Below are positions 34,352 through 41,252 of a stretch of 41,252 bases of DNA, piece after piece. The notes under the pieces were generated by a model, which did no database searches, was not told where the DNA came from, and saw only the letters and a list, made by a program, of their open reading frames with translations. The position numbers were made by a program, and so were the translations under genes. This stretch comes from Candidatus Cloacimonadota bacterium (GTDB lineage Bacteria; Cloacimonadota; Cloacimonadia; Cloacimonadales; Cloacimonadaceae), in assembly GCA_020532355.1 (NCBI GenBank), contig JAJBBD010000239.1, positions 1 through 41,252 on the forward strand, given 5' to 3'. How positions within the stretch are numbered: position 1 is the stretch's first letter; each line of letters opens with the position of its first letter.

Positions 34352-35098
34352 ATGATAAAACTATGCCTAGTCGGCTATGGGAAAATGGGGAAAATGCTCC
34401 ATCGTTATGCCCCTCAAAAGGGTTTTGAGGTTGTTGGTATTATAGATCCAAATTGTCCGGATGCAGCTAAGGATATTACTCAAGAGAGCCTTAATAATGC
34501 AGAAATCGTGATTGAATTCAGCAACCCCAAAGTGGTGTTGGAAAACCTGCACAAGCTTATTGCACTGAAACAAAACATAGTTGTGGGAACCACTGGTTGG
34601 CATAATAACTTAGCTCAAATAGAAAAACTTGCCCAAGTAGCCAACATCGGCATGGTTTATGGAGCAAACTTTTCTTTGGGAATGAATCTGTTTTCTAAAG
34701 TGGTAGCTGCTGCGGTACAAGTGTTTGATCACTTTGAAGACTACGATCTTTTGGCATGGGAAAAGCATCACGCTCAAAAGGTGGATAGTCCCTCTGGCAC
34801 CGCTGTAGAGCTTGCAAAACTCATTCTTGAAAATAGCTCTCAAAAGAATAAAGTTGTGTGGGATAGACTGCAGCGAAAACCAGAACCAGATGAACTGCAC
34901 TTTGCCAGTATTAGGGGCGGAAGCATTCCCGGAACTCATGTTATTGCTTTTGATGGTGAGGCAGATACAATCGAACTAAGTCATGTGGTACGCTCTCGAG
35001 CAACATTTGCTTTGGGTGCCCTGCAAGCGGCTAAATGGTTACATGGCAAATCTGGAGTTTTCAACATTACTCAAGTAATAGAGGACGTTCTATGCTAA
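34352..35098 (+). CDS. dapB: 4-hydroxy-tetrahydrodipicolinate reductase
   Basis: 248 aa. It reduces HTPA to tetrahydrodipicolinate with NAD(P)H in lysine and diaminopimelate synthesis. Motifs: VGYGKMGKML (nucleotide binding), VVGTTGWHNN, GANFSLGMN, the catalytic EKHHAQKVDSPSGTA, IRGGSIPGTH and RSRATFALGALQAAKWL. All key residues expected for the family are present. The start is 3 bases after the peptidase stop; its last codons overlap the dapF start by 7 bases, so the two are coupled. Confidence 0.96.
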   Translation: MIKLCLVGYGKMGKMLHRYAPQKGFEVVGIIDPNCPDAAKDITQESLNNAEIVIEFSNPKVVLENLHKLIALKQNIVVGTTGWHNNLAQIEKLAQVANIGMVYGANFSLGMNLFSKVVAAAVQVFDHFEDYDLLAWEKHHAQKVDSPSGTAVELAKLILENSSQKNKVVWDRLQRKPEPDELHFASIRGGSIPGTHVIAFDGEADTIELSHVVRSRATFALGALQAAKWLHGKSGVFNITQVIEDVLC

Positions 35099-35883
35099 TA
35101 CCCTTTATCAAAATGCAAGCTCAGGGAAATGACTTTGTAATATTGGATACATTCGAACAGCAAATTGATGCAATCGATTATGCTTCATTGGCTGTAGCTG
35201 TGTGTGATCGTCACTTCGGAGTGGGGGCAGACGGTTTGGTGATTGTAGGTGCTTCAATGCAAGCAGATGCCCGCATGACAATATATAACAACGATGGATC
35301 TTTAGCCGAGATGTGTGGAAGCGCCTTGCGCTGCGTAGCTCAACTGCTGATGGATAAGCTTAAGAAATCATCTGTCATGGTGCAAACAGACTCGGGAATA
35401 AAGGAGGCATGGCGTGAAGCAAAAACTATCCACGTAAATCTGGGTGTTGCCCAAATGATCCAAAGCTCAATGCTTGTGGAGAGTTTTTGCGGAGATCTTG
35501 TGGATATCGGCAATCCTCACTTTGTTGTGTTTACAGATACGATTCAAGATAATCCTCATCTTCAGTATGGTGCTATTTTAGAACACCATCAAGCTTTCCC
35601 CAAACCAGTTAATGTCCATTTTGTAAAGATACATGATCGCAGCAATCTTGAGATGAAGATCTGGGAGCATGCTTGTGGGGCAACACTTGCCTGTGGCACT
35701 GGTGCGGCAAGTAGCGTGTTTGCTGGGATAATGCATGATTTGCTGGAAAGGAAAGTAAGTGTAAAAGTGCCTGGGGGTAAGTTGACCATAGAAATGTGCA
35801 CAGATGATTCTTTGCTTTTGGCGGGGAGTGTAGAAGAGAGTTTTAGGGGTATTTATTTGTGGAAAACCTCGGTGAATATCTAA
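35092..35883 (+). CDS. dapF: Diaminopimelate epimerase, divergent
   Basis: 263 aa from the ATG at 35092 (AGAGGACG upstream); a longer frame would run inside dapB. It converts LL-DAP to meso-DAP for peptidoglycan and lysine. Both catalytic cysteines are present: C75 (NNDGSLAEMCGSALRC) and C201 (ACGTGAA). QGNDF and DIGNPHF are also normal. Three signature positions differ from the usual family: CGNG reads CGSA (75-78), the ER pair that holds the substrate carboxylate reads EH (192-193), and GET reads GAT (196-198). The enzyme is probably still a DAP epimerase given its neighbours, but substrate binding may differ. Confidence 0.9.
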   Translation: MLIPFIKMQAQGNDFVILDTFEQQIDAIDYASLAVAVCDRHFGVGADGLVIVGASMQADARMTIYNNDGSLAEMCGSALRCVAQLLMDKLKKSSVMVQTDSGIKEAWREAKTIHVNLGVAQMIQSSMLVESFCGDLVDIGNPHFVVFTDTIQDNPHLQYGAILEHHQAFPKPVNVHFVKIHDRSNLEMKIWEHACGATLACGTGAASSVFAGIMHDLLERKVSVKVPGGKLTIEMCTDDSLLLAGSVEESFRGIYLWKTSVNI

Positions 35884-36473
35884 GCAACTTACGCCAGGAG
35901 AAAGGCATAGATTATGCCCAAATCTGGGAAGATATTCGCATTCCCAAAGAGCAGATATGTGCCTTGGAAGAAAACAGACTCTTCGATCTTAAGAACTATG
36001 GTTTTGCCAAAGCCTTAGTGTATAATTACGCACGCTATTTGGGGGCAGACATACCAGAAGTTTTAAACGAGTTCTACGTAATGATGCCGGAAAACACCAA
36101 GAAGGAATACACCCCTTGTAGAGTTGTAAAAGAGAGAAAGATTATGCTCTCTACAAACTTTCTGTGGACAATTAGCATTATCGTATTTGTAGGCATTTTA
36201 GGCTCAATTCTCTTCCATAGCTACCGTCAGGGATGGTTAAATGCACCAGATTTCTTCAATAGGGAAAGAAAGGTTTCAGCGGATGAATCGTCCCCAAGAG
36301 AAGAGAATGTGAAACCAGATAGTTTGCGTATCAGAATGCGCTTGCTGAGTGAAAGCATTCCTCAAAACAATACGGTTCAGCTCTCAAAGGAGAAACACCA
36401 ACCGTTAGCGGATACCACAGATTATATTGGCAATATCCTTGAAGAAAGCCCTGTAAATATTAGAATAAATTAG
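35859..36473 (+). CDS. RodZ-like protein: HTH domain, one transmembrane helix
   Basis: 204 aa from a GTG at 35859 that overlaps dapF by 25 bases. The N-terminal domain (about 1-80) is a RodZ-type helix-turn-helix: MENLGEYLSNLRQEKGI, IRIPKEQICALEENRLFDL, YGFAKALVYNYARYLGAD. One membrane helix lies at about 101-119 (WTISIIVFVGILGSILF). The periplasmic part is short (about 80 residues) and polar, without the usual DUF4115 domain, so it is a reduced RodZ. RodZ links MreB filaments to the wall machinery. Placement behind dapB-dapF ties it to cell-wall supply. No mreB is nearby. Confidence 0.75.
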   Translation: MENLGEYLSNLRQEKGIDYAQIWEDIRIPKEQICALEENRLFDLKNYGFAKALVYNYARYLGADIPEVLNEFYVMMPENTKKEYTPCRVVKERKIMLSTNFLWTISIIVFVGILGSILFHSYRQGWLNAPDFFNRERKVSADESSPREENVKPDSLRIRMRLLSESIPQNNTVQLSKEKHQPLADTTDYIGNILEESPVNIRIN

Positions 36474-36594
36474 TATTCATAAGATTGCTAATTTGCAGCA
36501 TGTTTTATGATAGGGAGCAAGCAGGAGCCATGTTTTCTTGTAGCATAGCTTTGTTTTGGGGCTTTATGAAGCAGTCTTTTACGAAAGAAAAGTC

Positions 36595-36623
36595 TTGACT
36601 TTGGCAGGTAAAAAGACTAATCT
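36595..36623 (+). promoter_or_regulatory. Sigma70-type promoter of the antiporter pair
   Basis: TTGACT (36595-36600), a 17-base spacer and TAATCT (36618-36623). Transcription near 36630 would begin about 40 bases before the ATG at 36671, and this rules out the in-frame TTG at 36623 as start. Confidence 0.6.
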
Positions 36624-36670
36624 TGTCATATATCGCTAATAATATGCTTGAGAAAAAGATAGGAGTATTG

Positions 36671-38392
36671 ATGGGACCAATAACCGAACATCATCTGATG
36701 CTATTTTTAATTCAGTTTGCCCTGCTTTTGGGCTTTTGTAAGTTGTTTGGTTACATATTTGAGAAGCTCAAGCAATCCAGTGTAACCGCTGAGTTATTGG
36801 TGGGAATTGTATTGGGACCGGCAATACTGGGCAAAATAGCACCGGGTGTACAGGCATATCTTTTTCCCGATGATGTGGTGCAAAGATCAATGTTGGAGGC
36901 TTTAGCGTGGTTTGGCAATTTCTTTCTTTTAATGGAGACGGGGCTTGAAATAAACTTTTCTAAGGTATGGCAACAGCGTGGGGATGCGGTTAGGCTTTCG
37001 GCGGCGGATCTTGTTCTACCCATTTTGTTATGTTTTATCCCTATCTATTTTTTGCCGGATCGATATGTAGCGGATCCTTCTCAGAAAGTGCTGTTCGCCT
37101 TGTTTATTGCGGCAATTATGACCATTAGTGCTTTACCGGTAGCCATTAGGGGCTTACGAGATCTTAACATATTAAAAACTGACGTTGGTTTTCTCATTAT
37201 TTCGGCCTTAACGATAAATGATATTGCCGGATGGGTGATATTTACCATTATTTTAGGGATTTTTGATCACGGTTCTTTGGAATTGGGATTTGTAGCCAAA
37301 TTGGTGGTTCTTACTCTGGCATTTACGATTATCAGCCTTACTTTATTGAGGCGCATAGTAGACAAAGCAATGACCTATATCCACCACAAGACAGGTGAAT
37401 CTTCAGGCTTAAAAATCACTTTTATTATGGTGGTTGGGGCGATTTTTGGTGCTGTTACTTTGCAGATTGGTATTCACTCATTGTTCGGCTTTTTCATAGC
37501 TGGTACTATTTTGGGAGAAGCCAAGCATATCAGTGAAAAAGACCGGTTTGTGGTTAATCGTTTAGTGTATTCAATATTTGTTCCCATCTTTTTTGCCAAT
37601 ATTGGTTTACATCTGGATTTCATAGCCAATTTCGATTGGTTCTTGGTGCTGATTATTAGCGCCATAGGCATTGCAGCCCGCTATGTGGCAGCATATATTG
37701 GTTCCCGATGGTCGGGACAGGACAAATCCAATTTAGCGGTAATTGCCATTTCACACACTCCCGGCGGGCAGATGCACATTGTAGTTGGCATGCTTGCCTA
37801 TTCAGCTGGACTGATTACAGAAAAGGTATTAGTAAGCATTATTGCTGCAGCGATTATCTCTACGATAGTTTTTGGTCCTTGGCTATCTCAAGCGGTTCGC
37901 AAGCTAAAGAAAAGCATATTTGACATCTTATTTGCCGAAGATGATGTATTTATAGATACTGAAGGACGCACTCAAGATGAGATTTTGCACTATATGAGTG
38001 GCGTGGTTGCCCGCAAAACAAAGATCAGCCGTGATAATATTTACCAAGAAATAAAGTTGCGAGAAGACCAGATGAGCACAGCCATGGGGCGAAGTATTGC
38101 CATACCTCATGCGCGCCTGGAAGGACTGGATAAATCTTACATTTTCGCTTTTCATACCAGGCAAGGCTTAGAATGGGATAGCCCAGACGGCAATTTGGTA
38201 AGACTAATAGTTTTAGTAATTACCCCTAAAGAGTCGCCCAATGCGCAATTACAGATTTTGCAAAGCCTGGCAAATGCCTTGCACGACAACCAGAAAGCCA
38301 GAAACATGGTAACCAGTAGAGATAGACGCTTCATTTGGGCAACCATCCGCAGCGAACTTAATGCCTGTCAGCAATGCAATTTAGAGGCGTGA
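36671..38392 (+). CDS. Cation/proton antiporter fused to PTS IIA domain, copy 1
   Basis: 573 aa from the ATG at 36671, chosen for AGGAG 6 bases upstream and because the second copy starts with the same MGPITEHHL. Residues 1-415 or so form a CPA2 (Kef/NhaS-like) antiporter with about 12 helices; the ion-binding pair is N183-D184 (LTINDIAGW), and GIHSLFGFFIAGTILGEAK is also typical. Residues about 430-573 are a PTS IIA domain of the fructose/PtsN type with phospho-histidine H480 (STAMGRSIAIPHAR). The ND pair suggests electroneutral exchange. The IIA part probably gates transport by phosphorylation. No EI or HPr gene is in the window. The next gene is a full-length paralogue. Confidence 0.88.
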   Translation: MGPITEHHLMLFLIQFALLLGFCKLFGYIFEKLKQSSVTAELLVGIVLGPAILGKIAPGVQAYLFPDDVVQRSMLEALAWFGNFFLLMETGLEINFSKVWQQRGDAVRLSAADLVLPILLCFIPIYFLPDRYVADPSQKVLFALFIAAIMTISALPVAIRGLRDLNILKTDVGFLIISALTINDIAGWVIFTIILGIFDHGSLELGFVAKLVVLTLAFTIISLTLLRRIVDKAMTYIHHKTGESSGLKITFIMVVGAIFGAVTLQIGIHSLFGFFIAGTILGEAKHISEKDRFVVNRLVYSIFVPIFFANIGLHLDFIANFDWFLVLIISAIGIAARYVAAYIGSRWSGQDKSNLAVIAISHTPGGQMHIVVGMLAYSAGLITEKVLVSIIAAAIISTIVFGPWLSQAVRKLKKSIFDILFAEDDVFIDTEGRTQDEILHYMSGVVARKTKISRDNIYQEIKLREDQMSTAMGRSIAIPHARLEGLDKSYIFAFHTRQGLEWDSPDGNLVRLIVLVITPKESPNAQLQILQSLANALHDNQKARNMVTSRDRRFIWATIRSELNACQQCNLEA

Positions 38393-38466
38393 ACCATAAG
38401 ATATCATATTATTCTTATTCGGGCTGACTTCTCAACCGGTATGAAAACGGTTACCAAGGAGAACTG

Positions 38467-40188
38467 ATGGGACCCATTACCGAACATCATTTATTGTTGT
38501 TTCTCATTCAGTTTGGGTTGGTATTGGGTCTATGTAAATTTCTGGGTTATTTTTTGGCGAAGATGCGACAATCCAGCATCACCGGCGACATCTTGGTAGG
38601 CATTATGTTAGGTCCCGCAATTTTGGGCAAATTCTTCCCAGATCTACATGCCACCATCTTTCCCGATAATGCCATACAGCGTACCATGCTGGAGACCATT
38701 GCCTGGTTTGGGAACCTTTTTTTGCTAATGGAAGCAGGATTAGAGATTAATTTCTCACGAATATGGCAACAGCGAGCAGATGCCATAAAATTATCTTTAG
38801 CAGATCTCACTTTGCCCATAATAATCAGTTTTATCCCGATATATTTACTTCCATCGCACTATTTGATTGATCCTTCCAGCAGAATTCTTTTTTCGCTGTT
38901 TTTAGCTGCGGTGATGACCATAAGCGCACTGCCAGTGGCAATACGGGGGATGAGAGACCTGAACATTCTCAAGACAGATGTTGGCTTTTTGATTCTCTCC
39001 GCACTTACGATGAACGACATCGCTGGCTGGGTATTGTTCACCATTATTTTGGGCATGTTTACACAAGGTTCTTTGGAGCTGGGATTTGTGGGGGGATTGA
39101 TCGCTAAAACCCTTATCTTTACCGTTATCAGCCTAACTTTGCTACGCCGGTTAATTGATAAAGTAGTTACCTTTATACATAATAAAACAGGGGAAGCATC
39201 GGGACTAAAAATCACTTTTATCATGCTCATAGGGGCTTTGTTTGGTGCCATCACCCTCAGAATTGGCATCCATTCACTGTTTGGATTCTTTATTGCTGGC
39301 ACCATTTTGGGCGAAGCAAAACACATCAGCGAGCGTGATCGTTTTGTGGTGAACCGTTTGGTTTATTCTGTTTTTGTACCCATATTCTTTGCCAATATTG
39401 GTTTACATCTTGATTTTATTGCAAATTTCGACATTGCCCTGGTGTTGATTATGCTTAGTGTGGGCATTGCGGCGCGCTATGTGGCTGCATATCTTGGAGC
39501 TCGATGGTCCGGACAGCATAAAAGCAATCTTTCCGTTATTTCCATCGCACACACTCCCGGAGGCGAAATGCATATTGTTGTAGGTATGTTGGCATTTACT
39601 GGTGGCCTTATAAGCGATAAAATCTTGGTGAGCATAATATCTTCATCGCTTATCTCTACAATCATCTTTGGTCCGTGGCTTTCCTTTGCGGTTAAAAAAT
39701 TGCGTAAGGATTTGTTTGATGTTCTGTTTCGCGAAGAAGACGTATTTATTGGTGCAGAAGGTAATTCCCAAGAGGAGATTATTCAATATATGAGCAGGGT
39801 TGTAGCTAAACGCAGCAAGCTCAATTCATCGCTTGTGTATCAGGAGATAAAACTACGTGAGGATCAGATGAGTACCGCAATGGGGCGCGGTATTGCCATA
39901 CCTCATGCTCGACTCGAACATCTCAAACATTCTCATGTATTCGTTTTTCACAGCCAACAAGGTATCGAATGGGATAGCCCGGATGGAAGCTTGGTGAGGT
40001 TTATCATTTTGGTAATAACCCCCAAAGAATCTCCAAATGCTCAACTACAAATTTTGCAAGGATTAGCCAATACTCTGCGCGATAGACAAAAGGCTCAAAG
40101 CTTAGTAAATAGCAGAGATAGCCGTTATATCTGGGCTGCATTGAAATTGGAATTGGATGAATGTCGAGATTGTAACCTAAGACATTAA
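38467..40188 (+). CDS. Cation/proton antiporter fused to PTS IIA domain, copy 2
   Basis: 573 aa, co-linear with copy 1 and very similar by eye along both domains, with no gap at the key sites: ion-binding pair N183-D184 (LTMNDIAGW) and phospho-histidine H480 (STAMGRGIAIPHAR) have the same numbers. The two differ most in the early loops and in the linker before the IIA domain. AAGGAGAACTG precedes the ATG. The 74-base gap after copy 1 contains a small AACCG/CGGTT hairpin (38435-38452) and no terminator, so the two are probably one transcript. Possible reasons for two copies: hetero-dimer, or different cations (K+ and Na+). Confidence 0.88.
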   Translation: MGPITEHHLLLFLIQFGLVLGLCKFLGYFLAKMRQSSITGDILVGIMLGPAILGKFFPDLHATIFPDNAIQRTMLETIAWFGNLFLLMEAGLEINFSRIWQQRADAIKLSLADLTLPIIISFIPIYLLPSHYLIDPSSRILFSLFLAAVMTISALPVAIRGMRDLNILKTDVGFLILSALTMNDIAGWVLFTIILGMFTQGSLELGFVGGLIAKTLIFTVISLTLLRRLIDKVVTFIHNKTGEASGLKITFIMLIGALFGAITLRIGIHSLFGFFIAGTILGEAKHISERDRFVVNRLVYSVFVPIFFANIGLHLDFIANFDIALVLIMLSVGIAARYVAAYLGARWSGQHKSNLSVISIAHTPGGEMHIVVGMLAFTGGLISDKILVSIISSSLISTIIFGPWLSFAVKKLRKDLFDVLFREEDVFIGAEGNSQEEIIQYMSRVVAKRSKLNSSLVYQEIKLREDQMSTAMGRGIAIPHARLEHLKHSHVFVFHSQQGIEWDSPDGSLVRFIILVITPKESPNAQLQILQGLANTLRDRQKAQSLVNSRDSRYIWAALKLELDECRDCNLRH

Positions 40189-40228
40189 TTTACATAAGAA
40201 CATCAATAGGAAAATCGCAAATAAAAAA

Positions 40229-40304
40229 TGGCATCCCGTAGGGGAATCGAACCCCTGTTGCGTGACTGAGAATCACGAGTCCTAGGCCACTAGACGAACG
40301 GGAC
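40229..40304 (-). tRNA. tRNA-Glu (anticodon CTC), CCA encoded
   Basis: Minus strand: acceptor GTCCCGT pairs with ACGGGAT (one G-T pair at the end), then discriminator G and CCA. The anticodon stem CGTGA/TCACG encloses TTCTCAG; the anticodon is at 40268-40270. T arm GGGGTTCGAATCCCC. Its 5' end lies right behind the terminator-like hairpin at 40308-40330. Confidence 0.95.
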
Positions 40305-40307
40305 GCA

Positions 40308-40330
40308 AGAAAAAAGGCGCCTGCGCACCT
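40308..40330 (-). terminator. Terminator-like hairpin between the two tRNA-Glu genes
   Basis: On the minus strand AGGTGC pairs with GCGCCT (one G-U pair) around a 4-base loop, followed by six Ts and then the 5' end of tRNA-Glu(CTC) a few bases on. Transcripts from tRNA-Lys and tRNA-Glu(TTC) would meet it first. Confidence 0.7.
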
Positions 40331-40344
40331 CAATACTTAATATT

Positions 40345-40419
40345 TGGCGACCCCTAGGGGAATCGAACCCCTCTTGCAAGAATGAAAATCTTGAGTCCTA
40401 ACCGATAGACGAAGGGGTC
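40345..40419 (-). tRNA. tRNA-Glu (anticodon TTC), CCA encoded
   Basis: Minus strand: acceptor GACCCCT pairs with AGGGGTC, then discriminator G and CCA. The anticodon stem CAAGA/TCTTG encloses TTTTCAT; the anticodon is at 40384-40386. T arm GGGGTTCGATTCCCC. It lies 9 bases downstream of tRNA-Lys in the same transcript. Confidence 0.96.
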
Positions 40420-40428
40420 GCAAATATT

Positions 40429-40503
40429 TGGTGATCCAGGATGGGATCGAACCATCGACTCTCTGCTTAAAAGGCAGATACTCTACCGCTGAGTTACTGG
40501 ACC
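40429..40503 (-). tRNA. tRNA-Lys (anticodon TTT), CCA encoded
   Basis: Minus strand: acceptor GGTCCAG pairs with CTGGATC (one G-T pair), then discriminator A and CCA. The anticodon stem TCTGC/GCAGA encloses CTTTTAA; the anticodon is at 40469-40471. It is first of three tRNA genes on this strand. Confidence 0.95.
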
Positions 40504-40526
40504 GAAATTTCAATATGTTTTTTCAA

Positions 40527-40552
40527 ATTTTAGAGAGCTTGGTTTTTGTCAA
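40527..40552 (-). promoter_or_regulatory. Possible promoter of the tRNA cluster
   Basis: On the minus strand TTGACA (40547-40552) is followed by TAAAAT (40527-40532) after only 14 bases, and the tRNA-Lys 5' end is 23 bases further. The -35 is perfect but the spacing is short. Confidence 0.3.
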
Positions 40553-40773
40553 GCATAATTAACTATATTAAGCAATTTATGTCGCCTATCTTACTGCGTA
40601 TTAATTATATAGATATACCTAAAAAGTATCCAGTTCGGCGAGATTATCTAAGCGGATCTTCTCTTAAGTATAATCTTACATAACGAATTCTAAATACTTT
40701 ATCGCAATATTACCGATGCTTTAGGCAGATATAGTGCTTTAGACAAAGGAGTATAGCAGGAGGAACCTTTGTT

Positions 40774-40986
40774 ATGTTATGCTTAAAACTACAAGGCCAG
40801 AAGAAGTATTATAAACTTTTTGCGCTCCGCAAAATACTCAAATATGGTGCAAGCATTGTGGCTTATCCTCAAGTCGCAGAGATCACTAATATCATGATCG
40901 AAAACCGCTACAAAGATAAGCAGAATTACTTTTTGACTGGTTTTGCGGTAAAAACCGGAATTGCAAACAGGCAGTTCGTGCAATAA
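40774..40986 (+). CDS. Hypothetical small protein, 70 aa (doubtful)
   Basis: GCAGGAGGAACC stands about 8-10 bases before the ATG, a good ribosome site, and this is the only reason to list it. The product is basic and lysine/tyrosine-rich (LQGQKKYYKLFALRKILKYG at the start), without signal peptide or membrane helix, and I recognise no family. The first bases (GTTATGTTATGCTT, 40772-40785) equal a 14-base piece at the edge of dispersed repeat copy 1, which argues for non-coding origin. The 270-base gap before it (40504-40773) holds only the tRNA promoter region and a short CGAGATTATC stretch like the repeat core. Confidence 0.25.
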   Translation: MLCLKLQGQKKYYKLFALRKILKYGASIVAYPQVAEITNIMIENRYKDKQNYFLTGFAVKTGIANRQFVQ

Positions 40987-41252
40987 AGTGTCAGCATTAA
41001 GACACACATTTGCGCACATATTGAACAAAAAAAGACAGTGTGTTGGTTGCAATGGCGGCTTAGAAATGTATAAACATAAATATTTTTTCAAGTGTAAGTA
41101 CATGGTATACAGCGCAATGTGAATGTAAAAGATAAAAAAAATGCCCAGTTTTTGGAATTGGCACAGCTCTTGCTCTAAAGATATCTGTGCTACGGCACAT
41201 ATTATAATGTGAACACAATAAGTGAAACACTAAATTAAAAAACTTAACCCCA
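40987..41252. other. Non-coding right end
   Basis: AT-rich DNA with several A and T runs. A minus-strand frame exists here but has no ribosome site. I see no RNA gene, repeat or terminator that I can support. It may be the upstream region of a gene beyond the window. Confidence 0.4.

Noticed and set aside
40789-41103. 104-residue minus-strand reading frame at the right end
   Set aside because: No ribosome site before its ATG and no recognisable family; cysteine-rich, low-complexity appearance.
1-41252. CRISPR arrays, prophage, integrase or transposase genes
   Set aside because: No regularly spaced repeats and no protein with such motifs were found in the window.

Overview
The window looks like core chromosome of a Gram-negative, anaerobic bacterium. 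The Gram-negative envelope is indicated by two lipoproteins with lipoboxes, an LpoB-type activator of a penicillin-binding protein, and a DUF3078-like outer-membrane barrel. Anaerobic life is indicated by a NuoE/NuoF/GltD-NuoG flavin and iron-sulfur complex of the electron-bifurcating transhydrogenase type, and by phosphate butyryltransferase-like enzymes. The mix suggests a Cloacimonadota-like or other FCB-group lineage. That placement is an inference from gene content, not a measured one. I see no prophage, insertion sequence, CRISPR array or plasmid gene.

Layout. Positions 1-1749 (+) hold the 3' part of a GltD/PreA fusion oxidoreductase. It converges, across a terminator, on a three-gene minus-strand operon (7339-1813) for the bifurcating complex. 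A 746-base gap with a repeat, a palindrome and a terminator-like hairpin follows. Then come plus-strand genes: a MacB-type ABC transporter pair, a YihY/BrkB membrane protein, purH, tRNA-Ser(GGA), sppA, an RNase E/G gene and an AlkD-like DNA repair protein. From 19261 down to 17092 (-) are rmuC and a VanY-type peptidase. From 24944 down to 19373 (-) is a compact six-gene operon: lpoB-like, COG3014-like lipoprotein, two phosphate acyltransferase paralogues, rpiB and glyA. Next on the minus strand are a cytosolic hybrid histidine kinase, a fetAB operon with a flavin split-barrel protein and an EamA-like transporter, and an mscS/DUF3078 pair. From 33230 (+) a good promoter drives a PepT-like peptidase, dapB, dapF and a RodZ-like gene. 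Two tandem cation/proton antiporters fused to PTS IIA domains follow. A minus-strand tRNA cluster (Lys-TTT, Glu-TTC, Glu-CTC) and a mostly non-coding right end close the window.

How the genes work together. The left end is redox balancing: NADH, NADPH and probably ferredoxin pools. The middle is envelope upkeep (PBP activation, SppA, VanY, DAP supply, RodZ) plus one-carbon, purine and pentose metabolism. The right end is ion homeostasis: MscS, and antiporters that may be controlled by PTS phosphorylation.

The points most worth a second look are a dispersed intergenic repeat family with three copies, the GltD-NuoG fusion of the transhydrogenase, a PreA-like protein without its catalytic cysteine, the antiporter-IIA tandem, a serine hydroxymethyltransferase with a 14-residue insertion, and a DapF with altered signature residues.
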